A stretch of 64,000 bases of DNA, taken from positions 458,095-522,094 of the forward strand of contig JAESIW010000199.1 of NCBI GenBank assembly GCA_016802295.1, read 5' to 3'. The translations under genes were made by a program, and so were the position numbers. The DNA is from Brachionus rotundiformis. Lineage: Eukaryota; Rotifera; Eurotatoria; Ploima; Brachionidae. Below are positions 44,354 through 55,781 of the stretch, piece by piece. The notes beneath the pieces were generated by a model. That model searched no databases. It was not told the origin of the DNA and saw only the letters and a program-made list of their open reading frames with translations. The stretch's first letter is position 1; every line of letters begins with the position of its first letter.

Positions 44354-45283
44354 TCACTTGCAAGCATATTTCCTTAATTTTTTTTTGAATATTTTTCTAA
44401 AATATTTATTAAAACAATAAAATATAAAAATATCTGACGTTTTTATAATAAGAAAAATTAAATTGGAACTAACTAGATAAATTCTGAAAAAATTATTATT
44501 CTGGTCAAACATTCCTTGCATTATGTAGGCTGCTGAATTTGGCAAATAGGCACAAAAATTTAAAATTCCCATCACTATGACCATTTTGGTCAGCTTTTGG
44601 CTCGCCTTTTGATCATTTTCTTCCAAGCTTGGCCTATTGGAAAGCCTCAACGACTTCTTGAAGTCCATTTGACGCCTAAGCTTTATTGCTGTCACTATAT
44701 TTATGACCAATATGGCACTTATTAGCACAAAACCTCTAGTAACTGAAATCACTATAACCAGACATCTTACGACTCCGCTTTTGCCAAATTCGCTCAAATG
44801 GACCGAATAGTGTGTAGTTAATTTAATTTTTTTAATCAACAGCAAAGGTAAATTAATAAAGCTCGAAAGTATGATTAAAAAAGTAGAGACTAAATTAATC
44901 TTGTTGATACACATGAGCTGAATGTTCACAACAATTAGCATGCGCTGCAAAGATACCAGCAATTCGATAAAAATGCTGAAATAAGAGGGGATGTTTTTTA
45001 CATAATTATAAAATAGATAGAGATAAAACTGGACCGGATAGCTGTGACTTATGGAGCAAAATGAGCCACATCTTGGTAAAAATATGAAAAAAGTTATTGT
45101 ATAATAGAATACATTTGATATAGCATTGACTAATAGATATTTATAGATAACATTTTTTAGACTTGGGTCCGTTAGGATAAATAAAATAAATATGTTGGTT
45201 AAAACTCCCCAAAAACAAATACTTGGTATTACGAATGTATAGATAACATCAAATGCAGTATTAAAACTGGCTGACGAATTCAT
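44354..45283 (-). CDS. Seven-transmembrane receptor (rhodopsin-like)
   Basis: 309 codons in one exon with seven hydrophobic segments. TM1 contains the conserved Asn in GVLTNIFILFIL. TM2 follows the intracellular loop DPSLKNVIYKYLLVNAISN. TM3 ends SLQRMLIV where most receptors have DRY. TM6 is ILNFCAYLPNSAAYIMQG. TM7 lacks the classic NPxxY and reads SDIFIFYCFNKYFRKIF. The third intracellular loop and the tail are basic. This pattern fits the divergent peptide-receptor-like 7TM families expanded in rotifers and other spiralians. A ligand cannot be inferred. The start MNSSASFN with an N-glycosylation site supports an extracellular N-terminus. Confidence 0.8.
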   Translation of the reverse strand: MNSSASFNTAFDVIYTFVIPSICFWGVLTNIFILFILTDPSLKNVIYKYLLVNAISNVFYYTITFFIFLPRCGSFCSISHSYPVQFYLYLFYNYVKNIPSYFSIFIELLVSLQRMLIVVNIQLMCINKINLVSTFLIILSSFINLPLLLIKKIKLTTHYSVHLSEFGKSGVVRCLVIVISVTRGFVLISAILVINIVTAIKLRRQMDFKKSLRLSNRPSLEENDQKASQKLTKMVIVMGILNFCAYLPNSAAYIMQGMFDQNNNFFRIYLVSSNLIFLIIKTSDIFIFYCFNKYFRKIFKKKLRKYACK

Positions 45284-45691
45284 TGATGTCTGTTATCAAT
45301 AAACTTACTTCATATTTATGTATTTTAAAAATATAAATATTTATTTTATGTCATTTATTGTAGACCCTCTTTTGGCAAACACATACTTCGTGCTATTCTA
45401 ATTATCTGATTTTAAATTCCTTAATTAAAATGAGGCAAATGTGACATTTATAAATATCATTTTATTTTTTATTTTTCGCATCTAACTAAAGTAAGCTTGG
45501 ATAAAAAAAAATTCTTTCAAATAATAATTCTCTTATCATTATATTAAAAATCATAAATAAATAATTGAAATTTTTTATTAATTTAAAAAAAATTTATAAA
45601 TTTTTACAAAACAGTTTATTTTTTTTTAAATTAAAATATAAAAAATTGATAAAAAAATAAATAAATGATATGAGATGAGTATTTTTGTTTG
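45284..45691. other. AT-rich intergenic stretch
   Basis: Separates two minus-strand genes. Nothing recognised. Confidence 0.5.
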
Positions 45692-46519
45692 TTAACAGGA
45701 TTTTTTTTCAGTGATATCAATAATTAAATTATTTGACTGTGCTACACCTTTTATTTTGAAAGATTCATTAAACATCTCGAAGTCCAAATTTGACTTGACA
45801 CAAATGGCATTATGGTAAAGTATGATTGTTTCTCTATCATTATGGCTTCCGGTTAACACGATTGCACCACTTGTTGTTTTAAAATCAATGTGAAGTGATT
45901 TGTCTTTTGTGAGCAGTATGTTGGTCCTAAGAAAAGCTTCCTCGCCATTTTTTAACTCAACTTCAATCTTTTTATTCATTCTCAAAAATATCTCTCTTTT
46001 AGAACCAATCTTTTCGACTATTTTTATCATTTGTGTTGCGTTAGCTTGGTCTACACTAAAAGTGTAAAAACTGCTGAATTTTCTGATATTATTGACCAAT
46101 TTTTTGGAAAAATTGATATCGAAATTTTCGCCAATGAGAAAAACAACATTGGTATTTGCTGAGTGCTCTGAGTCAAGAAGTTTGTTCACAATTTGTAGAC
46201 CAGTGTGGACACTTGAGTCCTTGGCTTGGTCAAGATGAGATAAAAGGTGAAATTTGAGCTGGGTTTTGTCACTGTAATCTTCTTGAAGATTCTTGAGTAT
46301 GGCTTTATTTTTGTTCGTTGTTACAATGGCAAGGCGTACTAAGTTGGAGTCCAGCATCATTATCAAGTCATTTAGCTGCAATTTAATTATATCGAACCTT
46401 GTCCGAGAAATATTTATGGATGCTTCGATGACCAAGTAAAGATCGATTCTAAATGAAGCTTTTTCAACTTCATTCTTTGATAGCTGAGTTAATAATAAAA
46501 GAAAAAATATGATTTTCAT
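45692..46519 (-). CDS. Secreted VWA-like protein with degenerate metal site
   Basis: 275 codons. A signal peptide (MKIIFFLLLLTQLSKN) is followed by a von Willebrand A-type fold: beta strand RIDLYLVIEASINIS, then LVRLAIVTTN, a helix with VHTGLQIVNKLL, and NTNVVFLIGENFD. In the first strand the usual DxSxS metal-binding motif reads EASIN, so the first Asp is Glu and the second Ser is Asn. The Thr after the helix (HTG) is kept. Metal-dependent adhesion is therefore doubtful. Residues about 180-275 form a beta-rich C-terminal part with no named domain. No membrane anchor is seen, so the protein is probably secreted. Confidence 0.65.
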   Translation of the reverse strand: MKIIFFLLLLTQLSKNEVEKASFRIDLYLVIEASINISRTRFDIIKLQLNDLIMMLDSNLVRLAIVTTNKNKAILKNLQEDYSDKTQLKFHLLSHLDQAKDSSVHTGLQIVNKLLDSEHSANTNVVFLIGENFDINFSKKLVNNIRKFSSFYTFSVDQANATQMIKIVEKIGSKREIFLRMNKKIEVELKNGEEAFLRTNILLTKDKSLHIDFKTTSGAIVLTGSHNDRETIILYHNAICVKSNLDFEMFNESFKIKGVAQSNNLIIDITEKKSC

Positions 46520-47950
46520 CTAAAAATATTGTTTATGTATTTTTTGAGTGACTAATTATTTATAAAATTGAAAATTTCGCAACTAACCAATTACGTAAAC
46601 AGTGACAAAAAAAGTTCTAAATGGAAACATTTGCCAAATAAATCAAGATTGTTAAGAACAAGTCTTAATTAGTTAACAGACTAGAAAAAATATTTGGATA
46701 TTTTATTTTATAAAAATACAATAGCTAAAAACATTATTAAATTAAATCCAATGAGATTTAGAAAAAAAAATTTTAATTGACTTCTTGAGGTGATCATATT
46801 TACCTCAATTTCATACCTTTTTATTAATCATAAGAATTTTTTTTAATTGTTTGATACTTGTTTTTTAAAAAATTAAAAACGTAAAAATTCCCAACATAAC
46901 ATTTTATGAAAATAAATCAATTACTTGAACTATCTTTTTTTCTTAAATTAAATATTTTTTGAAAAAAATTATTATTTTAAAACGATCATTAAAAAACTTT
47001 CAATATTTAAAACTTAAGACTTAAAATTTTCTTGGATTTTAAAACTTATAAAAAAAAGACATTTTAAATATGTAATAACAATAACACTAGTCTTAAATGA
47101 GAAATAAGTTCGTCAGAAAGAAAACAATTGTTGTTAAATAAAAAAGTAATTTAATAAATAATTTCATATGCTTTTCTTTAAAAATTTTTTATATTGTAGT
47201 ATAATCTTTTTAAAATATAAATAAAATTAAAATTTCTCATAATCAATTTTTTAAATTTAATTTTAGTACAAAAATTCAGAAATTATCTTTTTTGTGATAA
47301 TCAATTTTAGATATAAACTTTAAATATTAATATACGTATTAGTAGATTTTTTTGTTGATTTAATCACAACTGAGAGAAAGGTAGATTGTTAATTTTTTGA
47401 TTTAAATAGTCATAAAACTTTAAAAGCTATTTTATCAAAAATATTTGAACAAAGACTATCTAAAAAATCTTGTCTTAGCTATTCTTTTTTTCGTAAAATA
47501 ATGAGTTAATGAAATTTTCAATATTTGATTTTAATGTAATTAATATTCTCACATGTTACATTGTAATAATAATTAGATACATAAGTTTGTTATTTTTTAA
47601 AAGATTTTGTCCAAGATTCTTAAAAATTTGAGCATTAAAATATAATTAAATCTAAATCTATGTAATCAGTGATCCTATAATTGTTCAATATTTTAATTTG
47701 TTGATCTTAAGAATAAAAAAAGGCTTTTTTTATTAAACTTTATTTAAGTGAATTTATTTAGTTTGAAAATATAAATAAGAAGCAAACGAGTATACTTATA
47801 AAATTATATTACTTTACCTGTATTTTTAGTTAGTGTATGTAGGTAAAGTTTGCTAAAAAGTAAAATACAGTCGAAAAATTAAATTTTGAATTAATTTTTA
47901 ATACAAAAAATATAAAAGTCACAAGCTAATATATAGGCTTTATTTCAAGT
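46520..47950. other. AT-rich intergenic stretch
   Basis: No gene, RNA or repeat recognised. Confidence 0.45.
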
Positions 47951-47971
47951 TGGTGATTTTCTTGGTCTTTG

Positions 47972-48905
47972 GATTTGAATATCGAAAAATGGAGTGTAAT
48001 GCATGTTGGTTCAAAAAATACTTTGTTTAACTATACCATTTTTAGCAGATACGGAACAAAGAATTTATTTAAAACAGCCTTTTAAAGGATTTAGGTATTT
48101 ATGTCTGTATGAGATACTAAACCTTTTTTTTGGAGATTATAATATAATTACTTATGCTGACCCCTTGAGACTTCGATTTCATATCGTTTTTTAGTTAAAG
48201 AGACGCATTCTGGAGATATATCTACCAACTTGGTTATTTCGTTTTGGTTTTAATCTACACTTTTTAGCAGACCCACGATCTGTCATTTTTGTGGGCTGGA
48301 CACATTTTCTTACCCATTTTTTGCCAAATAAAAGATTTTTTGGTAAAGTTATTTAGAGACCAAATGAGGATTTTTCAAATTAAGCAATTTAAAAGCAAAA
48401 TGTACTCAAAATTTTAAGATGCTTAAGAATGAATCATAAAGGTGTGAAAAAAGGTAGTAATGACTGTTAAAACATTTGGATTACCCCAGTTTCTAAACTT
48501 TTCCACTTACTTTTAATTTTTAATTTTTAGAGGAAGCATTTTGATTTTAAATTTTTAAAAGATAATTATATTTTTATGCCGAGTGTGATATATCAAATTG
48601 AAGAGAAAAAAATTTTCAAATTAGCGCTTTTATTTATTTTATTTGTATCATTCAATATATAAAAAAAAATTAGATAAATTTATTAATTTCTAAACTTTTG
48701 CAATTTTAATTTTATTTGAATTTGTTTAATTTAACTAATCTCAAAATAAGAAAGATCAGATGGGACTAAATCTAAATTTTAAAAAAATTAATGGATATAA
48801 AAATATCATAATGGTATAAATTTTTCTCGAAATCAGTCGTATAACTTGAGAACTTTTTAAGTCTTCTTTACAGGAAGACAAGATCTGAAAAGATACTTCC
48901 AACGA
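47972..48905 (+). mobile_element. Decayed non-LTR retrotransposon (reverse transcriptase pieces)
   Basis: Plus-strand translation in shifting frames gives DLNIEKWSVMHVGSKNTLFN (47972-48031), typical of the thumb-side WxLxFNxxKCxVMHxG motif of non-LTR reverse transcriptases, then KDLGIYV (about 48084). Further on, NLTNLKIRKIRWD (about 48733-48770) parallels NLTNLKIRRMRGD of the element at 3520. Stops and frameshifts are numerous, so the copy is old and dead. Confidence 0.6.
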
Positions 48906-50005
48906 TATCATTTCTTAAAAAATTAAGTAGTTGTTTGGAATAGTCTATTTTTGATGTCTTATTTTGACAATTGCTCAACTATATTTTTCTATTTTCCAAA
49001 ATTTACGCATTAATTTACGCAATTTAAGAAATTATTACGAATCAATCCAGAAAGATTTTTACATAATCAAATTTGACAATTTTTTGGAAAAATTCAGCCT
49101 AAAGAACTTTCAACAGTGAGTCTTTATTCAATTATGTATATTTATTTATAAACTGATTAATAATACTCATTCACAACTTCAACTAAAAACTCAATTTAAA
49201 AGAAATAGTAAATTAAACAAAAACAATAACCTTAGAAATTCAAAAGAATTTTATATTCCAAATATTGAAGAAACTTTCGGATACTTTTATTCAAAGTCTG
49301 TAAATTGCTTTATGTTAGATGAATTAAAATCAAACTCACAGCTAATAACCATCAGAACCAAAAATAATGTAAATCTGAAAATGAATGTTTTTAAAGGTGT
49401 TTATCAAGTTCGAAATACTTATAACAAAATAACTAATTTATTTTTATTTAATTAAATTTAATAAATAGGTACGTTTGGCTCGTAAGAGTCTGATAATGGT
49501 CTCTCAATCGTATTGAAGTATTCTAAGAAGATTTTACTAATTAAAAATAAATTGTTTATATAATTATTTAAAAAAGTAAAACATTAAAATATTTAAATTA
49601 AATTTTTTTCAAAATCTGAGAAAATTAGATTAATATTATTAAAAATTGAATGCTTAAACACTGTAAATTTCAACATCGATCTCTTGATCACAAAATATTT
49701 TATAAGTCTTGATTCAGGAATTTAAGAGTTGATACATTGATATTCCAAGTAATATGTTAAAGAGCATCTATTAAGCTTGCCTTTGAGTACTCGGACTCCT
49801 CGATAGGCCAAAGTAACATAAAGAAACGAGGTAAAGTGGTTACATTGAACTAAATAAATTAAAAAAAAAGCATTTTATTTAAAATAATTAGTTAATTAAT
49901 TAGATAATATATATACATTAGATTATAATTAAATTATCAATTAAAATATAAATAAAAAAAGTAATTATAAAATTTTAAAAAAATGTCAATCTAAAATATG
50001 TTAAT
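48906..50005. other. AT-rich intergenic stretch with retrotransposon debris
   Basis: Apart from the remnant at 49680-49840, no gene is recognised. Confidence 0.4.
49680..49840 (+). mobile_element. Second small reverse-transcriptase remnant
   Basis: NLRVDTLIFQ...LAFEYS on the plus strand resembles NLNIDTLRMIYTVLVRPHLDF of the element at 3520 and comes after sequence homologous to its more C-terminal part, so it belongs to a separate copy or a rearranged one. Similarity is weak. Confidence 0.35.
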
Positions 50006-51274
50006 CTAGCTGTTGAGTAAAATGGTCTTTTTGAGTCGTTCCAATTCGACTTGTAGCGCAAGTCTGGTCTTCTTCTCCTCGTCTATTTCAAATATGAGCT
50101 CGTTCATTTTCTTGGTCATTTTTTTGGTCTGCTCTTCATTTACCTTTTTCATTTCGATGAGTTCCATCTTGACCTGTTTGCTTTCAGTGTGCGCTTGTAG
50201 AGCGCTTTGCTTAAGCGTCTCTAGTTCTGTGCGCAAAATGGATAGCTCGTCTTGCACTGGCGATTTGGCCGAGAGAGCACTTGGAGCTATGGTGGACGCA
50301 GGACTGACCGACTTGGCCTCGTCGGGCTGCTCGTCGCTTCGCTTGGCACGAAACGACGGCGGTCTGCGATGAATGGGGCGGGTTTTTTTTAGATGCGTGA
50401 GCCGCTCGGACTCGGCCATGACCACCGAGCCGAGCTCGTCTGTCTTGGCTTCGCGCTGAAGCGAGTTGTTCGACGACGAGGCCACCGAAGAGCCGGTCGA
50501 GTTCAGTCCGTCGGCCTTGACCTTCTCGTCGTCGATAATTTGCACAAAATTGTCCGGAAAGACGCCGACTTTGCCACTGGCCTCGCTCTCGCCCTTCCAC
50601 CAGCCCTCGTCCTCCAAATTTCGATCAAGTATGTACACAATCTCGTTGCGCACCAAACGCAGCTCGTCCGGCTGACTCGGCTCGTAGTCGAACAGCACTT
50701 TGGCTCTTGTTTTGACGTCGTGGTCGGCCTGGTGGCCGGGCGCGAACGTCTCCTTGGTCTTGAGCTCGATCTGTTTGCCAGAGAATATGTTGCCAAAGCC
50801 GATGCCGAACACCTTTTTCTTTTTGGCGTTCGGGTCGTCGACAGCAGCCGGCTCGTCCAGCTTTTGGACATAATTGGACGGAAACACCCCCCGCTTGCCG
50901 TTCAGGATGCCCTCGTACCAGCCGTCCTCGACCAGTCGCAGCACAGTGACCACTTCGTTCTCCTGAATGGACAGCTCGTCTTCGTTGACCGGCACGTAGC
51001 TGTACAGCACTTTGGCCTGAAAGTGGGCGGGCGCGAGCAGGCTCGGACTGGCCGGCTTTTTGCGCTCCTCGTTGAACACCATCTGCGCCTTTGGCGAGCT
51101 CTTGACCGGCTTGACAAAGTTGTCCGGAAAGACGCCCCGCTGGCCTGTGTGCACCAGCTCGCCCTCGTACCAGCCGTCCTCTTTGCGCGTCACATTGCGA
51201 ATCTTGTCGCCCTTTTTGATGCTCAACTCGTCCGCATTCTGCGCTTGATAGCCATATTCCACAATTACCTCCAT
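50006..51274 (-). CDS. SH3KBP1/CD2AP: Three-SH3 endocytic adaptor, CIN85/CD2AP family
   Basis: 422 codons in one exon. SH3-A is at residues 1-57 (VEYGYQAQNADELSIKKGD, GWYEGELVHTGQRGVFPDNF), SH3-B at about 87-142 (LYSYVPVNEDELSIQENEVV, GVFPSNYVQKL) and SH3-C at about 190-248 (LFDYEPSQPDELRLVRNEIV, VGVFPDNFVQI). A Ser/Pro-rich linker and a C-terminal coiled coil (about 345-420) follow. This exact plan defines CIN85/CD2AP (fly cindr), which links ubiquitinated receptors and Cbl to endocytosis and to actin-capping protein. The length is shorter than the vertebrate about 640 because the proline-rich region is short. Codons are strikingly GC-rich for this window, which also produces long antisense frames without meaning. 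Confidence 0.93.
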   Translation of the reverse strand: MEVIVEYGYQAQNADELSIKKGDKIRNVTRKEDGWYEGELVHTGQRGVFPDNFVKPVKSSPKAQMVFNEERKKPASPSLLAPAHFQAKVLYSYVPVNEDELSIQENEVVTVLRLVEDGWYEGILNGKRGVFPSNYVQKLDEPAAVDDPNAKKKKVFGIGFGNIFSGKQIELKTKETFAPGHQADHDVKTRAKVLFDYEPSQPDELRLVRNEIVYILDRNLEDEGWWKGESEASGKVGVFPDNFVQIIDDEKVKADGLNSTGSSVASSSNNSLQREAKTDELGSVVMAESERLTHLKKTRPIHRRPPSFRAKRSDEQPDEAKSVSPASTIAPSALSAKSPVQDELSILRTELETLKQSALQAHTESKQVKMELIEMKKVNEEQTKKMTKKMNELIFEIDEEKKTRLALQVELERLKKTILLNS

Positions 51275-53276
51275 CTTTGTCCAACTATGATCAAAATTAC
51301 TTATTTTTTATTTTCCAATAATTCTATTATCTCTTTTATTTTATCTAAATAAATAAATATTTAACGTTTATTAGGGGTTTATCCATATTGGCCTATTTGG
51401 CTATGACATGCATTCGATAAGATAAATATTTATCAAGTGTGTGTGTGTGTGTGTATGTGTGTTTGTAGTCTGGGCTATGGTCTTAATAAAGCAGCTAGGG
51501 TGGTGTGGTCGCAATGCGCTCTGGTCATGAGCTCATGAGACAAATAATAAAATGGAATAAAAATGCTAATTTTTATTTTTTTATTTTTAAATAAATATTT
51601 TTTTCTCTTTTAGTCAAAAGAATAAAATGAATTATGATTTTACCTTTGTGGAGGTAAAATCGAATCGATGAGCACGGTTGTTCGAGCATCGACCGCGAGT
51701 TTGTCTTGTGCGGATATAATTTATGCGTGTAGTGTGTATCATCCAATTGGTTGCTAGTGCTGAAATTAGAGAGGTAAAATAAAAAAAAAGAGTGAAATTT
51801 AGGTCGAGCCAAATCTTGTTTTTTGTTTTAGAATTTTAGGTGTTAAACCATGTTTTGTGGATACGAATGACTCTATTCAAGAGATTAAGCCAAATATTTG
51901 ATTTAACAAAAAGCCCAAATCCTAGCGACCGGAAAATTAAATTAACTTGTTTGGTCAGCGATATCAAACTAGGTTAACTATGCACTAGGGTTTGTAGAGG
52001 CCGGTTCTTATCACTCTAATTACTCAAGATTTATTGCCCAGTGACAGATTGTTGAAACGGTGTCTCAGGATCCATTCAAAATCCGCTCCGACAGATCCAC
52101 TTTTTTTTTAGATTTTTTATTTAATAAATTTTAAAAAAAAGATTAAATTTATTTTTGCTTTTTTATCTTAAATACAACAAAGATTTGTTTCTACTCATTG
52201 TTTTTGTTCAAAAGATAATATTATTCTAGGAATTAAATTCTATGTTTTGAGGTCGACCTTTGTCAAAATTTCGCCTTCCCGCATAAACTTGGAAAAAGAA
52301 AAAATATTATTCTGGTACATAGTTGTGATGCAGTGGTAATTACCGTGATAGTTAAAAAAAGTTGGGCCTTTATTTTACACACTATTATGAACTAGTTAAT
52401 TAAATAAATAATTTAGGAATTAAACTTTAAAATTATTATTTATAATATAGAAATATAAGAACTTATAGAAAATGACACATTTATTTGATTATTTTGATTG
52501 ACATGAAAAAAGATAAAAATTTAAGTCAAAGTCCAAGCTTGACTATGACTTTGGACCAACTTTGGATCAGAGTTTTAGGTGACCGCAAAAAAATGGGTCA
52601 ATTGAATTCTTATAGTCACAAAAGAGAAACAATTTGATCAAAACTCGATCGTTATTATTGCTATGATGTTGTTTAAATAGAATAGTTGTTTATCTAATAA
52701 CAAATTTTTTATATTTATCAAGACCTTTAAATATTTTTACTCAAGATTATTAAATTTTTTTGTGATCAAGAGATCATTGTTGAAATTTTCACTGTCTAAG
52801 CTTTCAAATTTCAATTGAATTGATTTAATTATTTTTTAAATTCAAAATTTTAATTATATAAATTAAATATTTATATAATATCAAATAAATATCACTGTTA
52901 AATTTTTGTAATTTTTGTAATTTTATTTTAAGTCAAAACAGAATATTTATTTCGCAAAAAATTAAGAATACAGAAAATTGATGGTAGTTAATTGAGGGAC
53001 AGTGAATTTTGAACCAATTTATTCTAAAGTAGAGAAAATTTTATTTGAATGGAGCTTTGAATTTTTTATAAATTCAAAATTTAAATTCTTAAAATCAATT
53101 TCTTTCAACATTAATAAGATTGATTTTTTGATAATTTTTTATTTATTCTTTTTTAATTAATCTTTTTTGTTACTTAATTTAACTAAAATTCATCCAAAAA
53201 TACTTGAATTTTAATAAAACATATGATGTGTTTTAAAAATAAATTCATAAAATAAAGTGTTAATTAGTCTCTTATT
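51275..53276. other. 2-kb intergenic stretch, partly GC-richer
   Basis: Holds a (GT)n microsatellite at about 51439-51466. Segments near 51640-51780 and 51860-52090 are less A/T-rich and may be leader or promoter DNA of the SH3 adaptor. A possible orphan minus-strand exon at 52287-52240 is described in the findings. No complete gene recognised. Confidence 0.4.
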
Positions 53277-55781
53277 TTAAAAAAAGCATTCATTGATAGT
53301 TTTTGAAAAATCTCTAAGTGTTTGAATAGCAAGTGTTCTTTTTTTAAACTCATCGTTTTTGCTTGGAACTGGTATTTTAACTTTAGAATCTTTTTTATTA
53401 ATATGCTTGTCAATATAATACCACCATCTACCAGCATTGTTTTCCAAATCAATAAATTTACGTCGCACATTTTCCAATTCTGAATTGTAATATCTTTGAA
53501 TGCCAGATCCATAGAAAATACTATTTTTAATGCATTCTAAAAATTCGCTCAAATCTTCCTGAATTTCTTTGTGCACTTGGTCAAAATTTTCTGCGTCAGG
53601 AGTAAAAACTAGCTTTTCAAATGGATTATTACTTTTTGCCAATTCCCTATTTTTCTTTGGCTTTTCCCCAGACCAAACATTATCACTTGTCTCCAAATCA
53701 ATCGACTTAAAACTCGCAATGGACACTGTGTCTGCGTCTTCTTTTCTACGTTTTTTCAGCTTATCCAAAATGCTTTTTTTCCGAATCACTTCTGCTTCTT
53801 GATTAGCACTATCATTATCATCAATGCTTGATTTTTTAGATTCTTCTACAACACAATTATCAGTCGGCTCGTTTGGCGCACGATAAACTTCATCATAATG
53901 AAGCTCATAAGTGAAGTTGGCATGCTTTCCACTTGCCAAATATTGATAAAGACCTCTGTCGATAAGCCGACCATTGATCAGAAATTTGTCCATTACTAGC
54001 AATTCCATCTGAAATTCTTTGAGCACTTTAAGTCTTTCGACTTTGGCTCGAGGAAATCTTAGAAAAATGTCCGTGGCCGGACGGGCAAGTCTTTTAATCA
54101 ATGCATCAAAGGAACACTGTATTTGACTATTTGCCAGTTTTTCATCTTGGCCAATAATTTCTTTTCTAATTTCAGGTATATTCCACAGCTCTTCGCGAAT
54201 CCAAGCTATCATTTTTTCGATTATTGTCCATAAAAATTTGTTCAAACTTTCAGTCAATTTGCCAATGCAAACCATTGCCTGACTGGCCAATTCCTTTCTG
54301 ATCTCAATATTTCCATACTTGGGCGCCATTATTTTAGAATGTACCACACTGTTATAAATTAACTTTTGTGCTTCTCTGCTGCTTATTTCCAAATTGTCAA
54401 AAGCAGTCTCAATTGTTCCAACATAAATGTCTTTAAATTGAATATCGTCTTCGTTCAGATAAGACGGATCGTCTGGTGACGCATTCGGCTTTATTTTTGT
54501 GTAAAAATACTTTTGAAAGTTTTGATGAATTGATTTCCATTTTTGAGCCCACCATTCAATGTACAACTTTTTCATATCACTATCGTCAATTGAGTCTGTT
54601 AGCTCTGTATTTTCGTCCACATTAAATCTTTCCTTTACTGTTTCTCTAATTGAATTGAATAAATTGTTTAACTTGTTTTTAATGTCAATGCATCGTTGAA
54701 AAGATATTTTGTATTTAAGATGATTGATGCATTCGTTTACAGTTTTCTTCAGGCAAGTCATTCCCGAGTCACCATCATTCAAAATTTTCAAATCATTGAC
54801 TATTTTGACCAGCTCGGGCTTCGTCAAATCGGCCGCCTCTATTATTGAACACACAGGCAATATTCTGTCCTCTGGCACATTTTTCAATTTCCACGCTTGT
54901 CTATTTTCGTCTAACAATTTATTAAATTGATTTCTGGAGCCCGCTGCATCACAATGAGTCAATGCGACAACTATTTTGTCTTTTATATCAATGAAATCAT
55001 CATTTTTGTCGCCAAGTTCAAGTATCTCTATCTCACAGTCGTTTAGACTTGGATTTTTGAATGGCGATGCAAACAGAATTGAGTCCACGTGGGCTAGCTT
55101 ATTTTTTGTTTGTTCCTTGTGCAAAGTTAGAGGTGAATCATACCCAGGCACATCGTACAGAACCACGTTTTCTTGCTGACTTAGCTCAGGTGTCCAAATG
55201 CATATTTTCTTAACTGCTCTAGCTTGGCCTGGATGTGAAATAGCCGAGCGCAACTCATCAGCTACTTGATCAAATGAACTGAAGTGTTTTTCAACCACTT
55301 GCTTGCCTAAATATCTAGCTATCTCATCATTGAGTGCCTTTATTTCCTCGTTTTCCTTTTTCAACAGAGAATCGTAGCCCTTTAGAGCTAGCGATTTTTG
55401 ATCTTGACGATTTATTTGATCAAATTCATCATTAGTAAAATATTCTATCAAGTACTTTTGGTCATTTACATTTGGACAAGAGCGAATTTCAGTAATTGTG
55501 TACGTGCATCGTTTTGAATCAGTTGGCAACAATTCAAAGCCAATCCATGCATTCAATAAGCTGCTCTTTCCGGATTTTTCTTTTCCAACAGCGGCTATTT
55601 CAAAATCTTTTTTTCTAATTCGTTTCAATTGATCATCCAAATCTTTTTTTAATTCATCATTAATGCTTCTCAAATCCACACGACTATTTTTCAGAGATAA
55701 ATGTTCTATTAAATGTTTTGAACTATTCAAAGCTTGCTCAAATGAAACCAGCTGTTCCTCTAAATCGTTTAAATCTGACAT
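53277..55781 (-). CDS. Dynamin-superfamily GTPase, single exon
   Basis: 834 codons, intronless. A helical N-terminus (residues 1-60) precedes a GTPase domain with P-loop GKEKSGKSSLLNAW (about 67-80), a Thr-rich switch I (DSKRCTYTITEIRS), G3 DVPGYDSP (about 210) and G4 THCD (about 274). A long helical stalk-like region follows, with Trp-rich EWWAQKWKSIHQNF near 405 and IEKMIAWIREELWNI near 520. Near residues 660-730 is a Lys/Ser-rich disordered segment, then a helical end. The large G domain with helical stalk places it with dynamin-like proteins, which remodel membranes. It does not match classical dynamin, mitofusin, GBP or EHD by eye. The absence of introns in a gene of this size is unusual here. 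Confidence 0.75.
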   Translation of the reverse strand: MSDLNDLEEQLVSFEQALNSSKHLIEHLSLKNSRVDLRSINDELKKDLDDQLKRIRKKDFEIAAVGKEKSGKSSLLNAWIGFELLPTDSKRCTYTITEIRSCPNVNDQKYLIEYFTNDEFDQINRQDQKSLALKGYDSLLKKENEEIKALNDEIARYLGKQVVEKHFSSFDQVADELRSAISHPGQARAVKKICIWTPELSQQENVVLYDVPGYDSPLTLHKEQTKNKLAHVDSILFASPFKNPSLNDCEIEILELGDKNDDFIDIKDKIVVALTHCDAAGSRNQFNKLLDENRQAWKLKNVPEDRILPVCSIIEAADLTKPELVKIVNDLKILNDGDSGMTCLKKTVNECINHLKYKISFQRCIDIKNKLNNLFNSIRETVKERFNVDENTELTDSIDDSDMKKLYIEWWAQKWKSIHQNFQKYFYTKIKPNASPDDPSYLNEDDIQFKDIYVGTIETAFDNLEISSREAQKLIYNSVVHSKIMAPKYGNIEIRKELASQAMVCIGKLTESLNKFLWTIIEKMIAWIREELWNIPEIRKEIIGQDEKLANSQIQCSFDALIKRLARPATDIFLRFPRAKVERLKVLKEFQMELLVMDKFLINGRLIDRGLYQYLASGKHANFTYELHYDEVYRAPNEPTDNCVVEESKKSSIDDNDSANQEAEVIRKKSILDKLKKRRKEDADTVSIASFKSIDLETSDNVWSGEKPKKNRELAKSNNPFEKLVFTPDAENFDQVHKEIQEDLSEFLECIKNSIFYGSGIQRYYNSELENVRRKFIDLENNAGRWWYYIDKHINKKDSKVKIPVPSKNDEFKKRTLAIQTLRDFSKTINECFF

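Noticed and set aside
48003..48194. 63-codon plus frame as a gene
   Set aside because: It is out of frame with the reverse-transcriptase motif at the same place, so it is a chance frame in retrotransposon debris.
50393..51352. 319-codon plus-strand frame and several other long frames over the SH3 adaptor
   Set aside because: They are antisense or shifted shadows produced by the GC-rich codons of the adaptor; the minus-strand frame has three clear SH3 domains.
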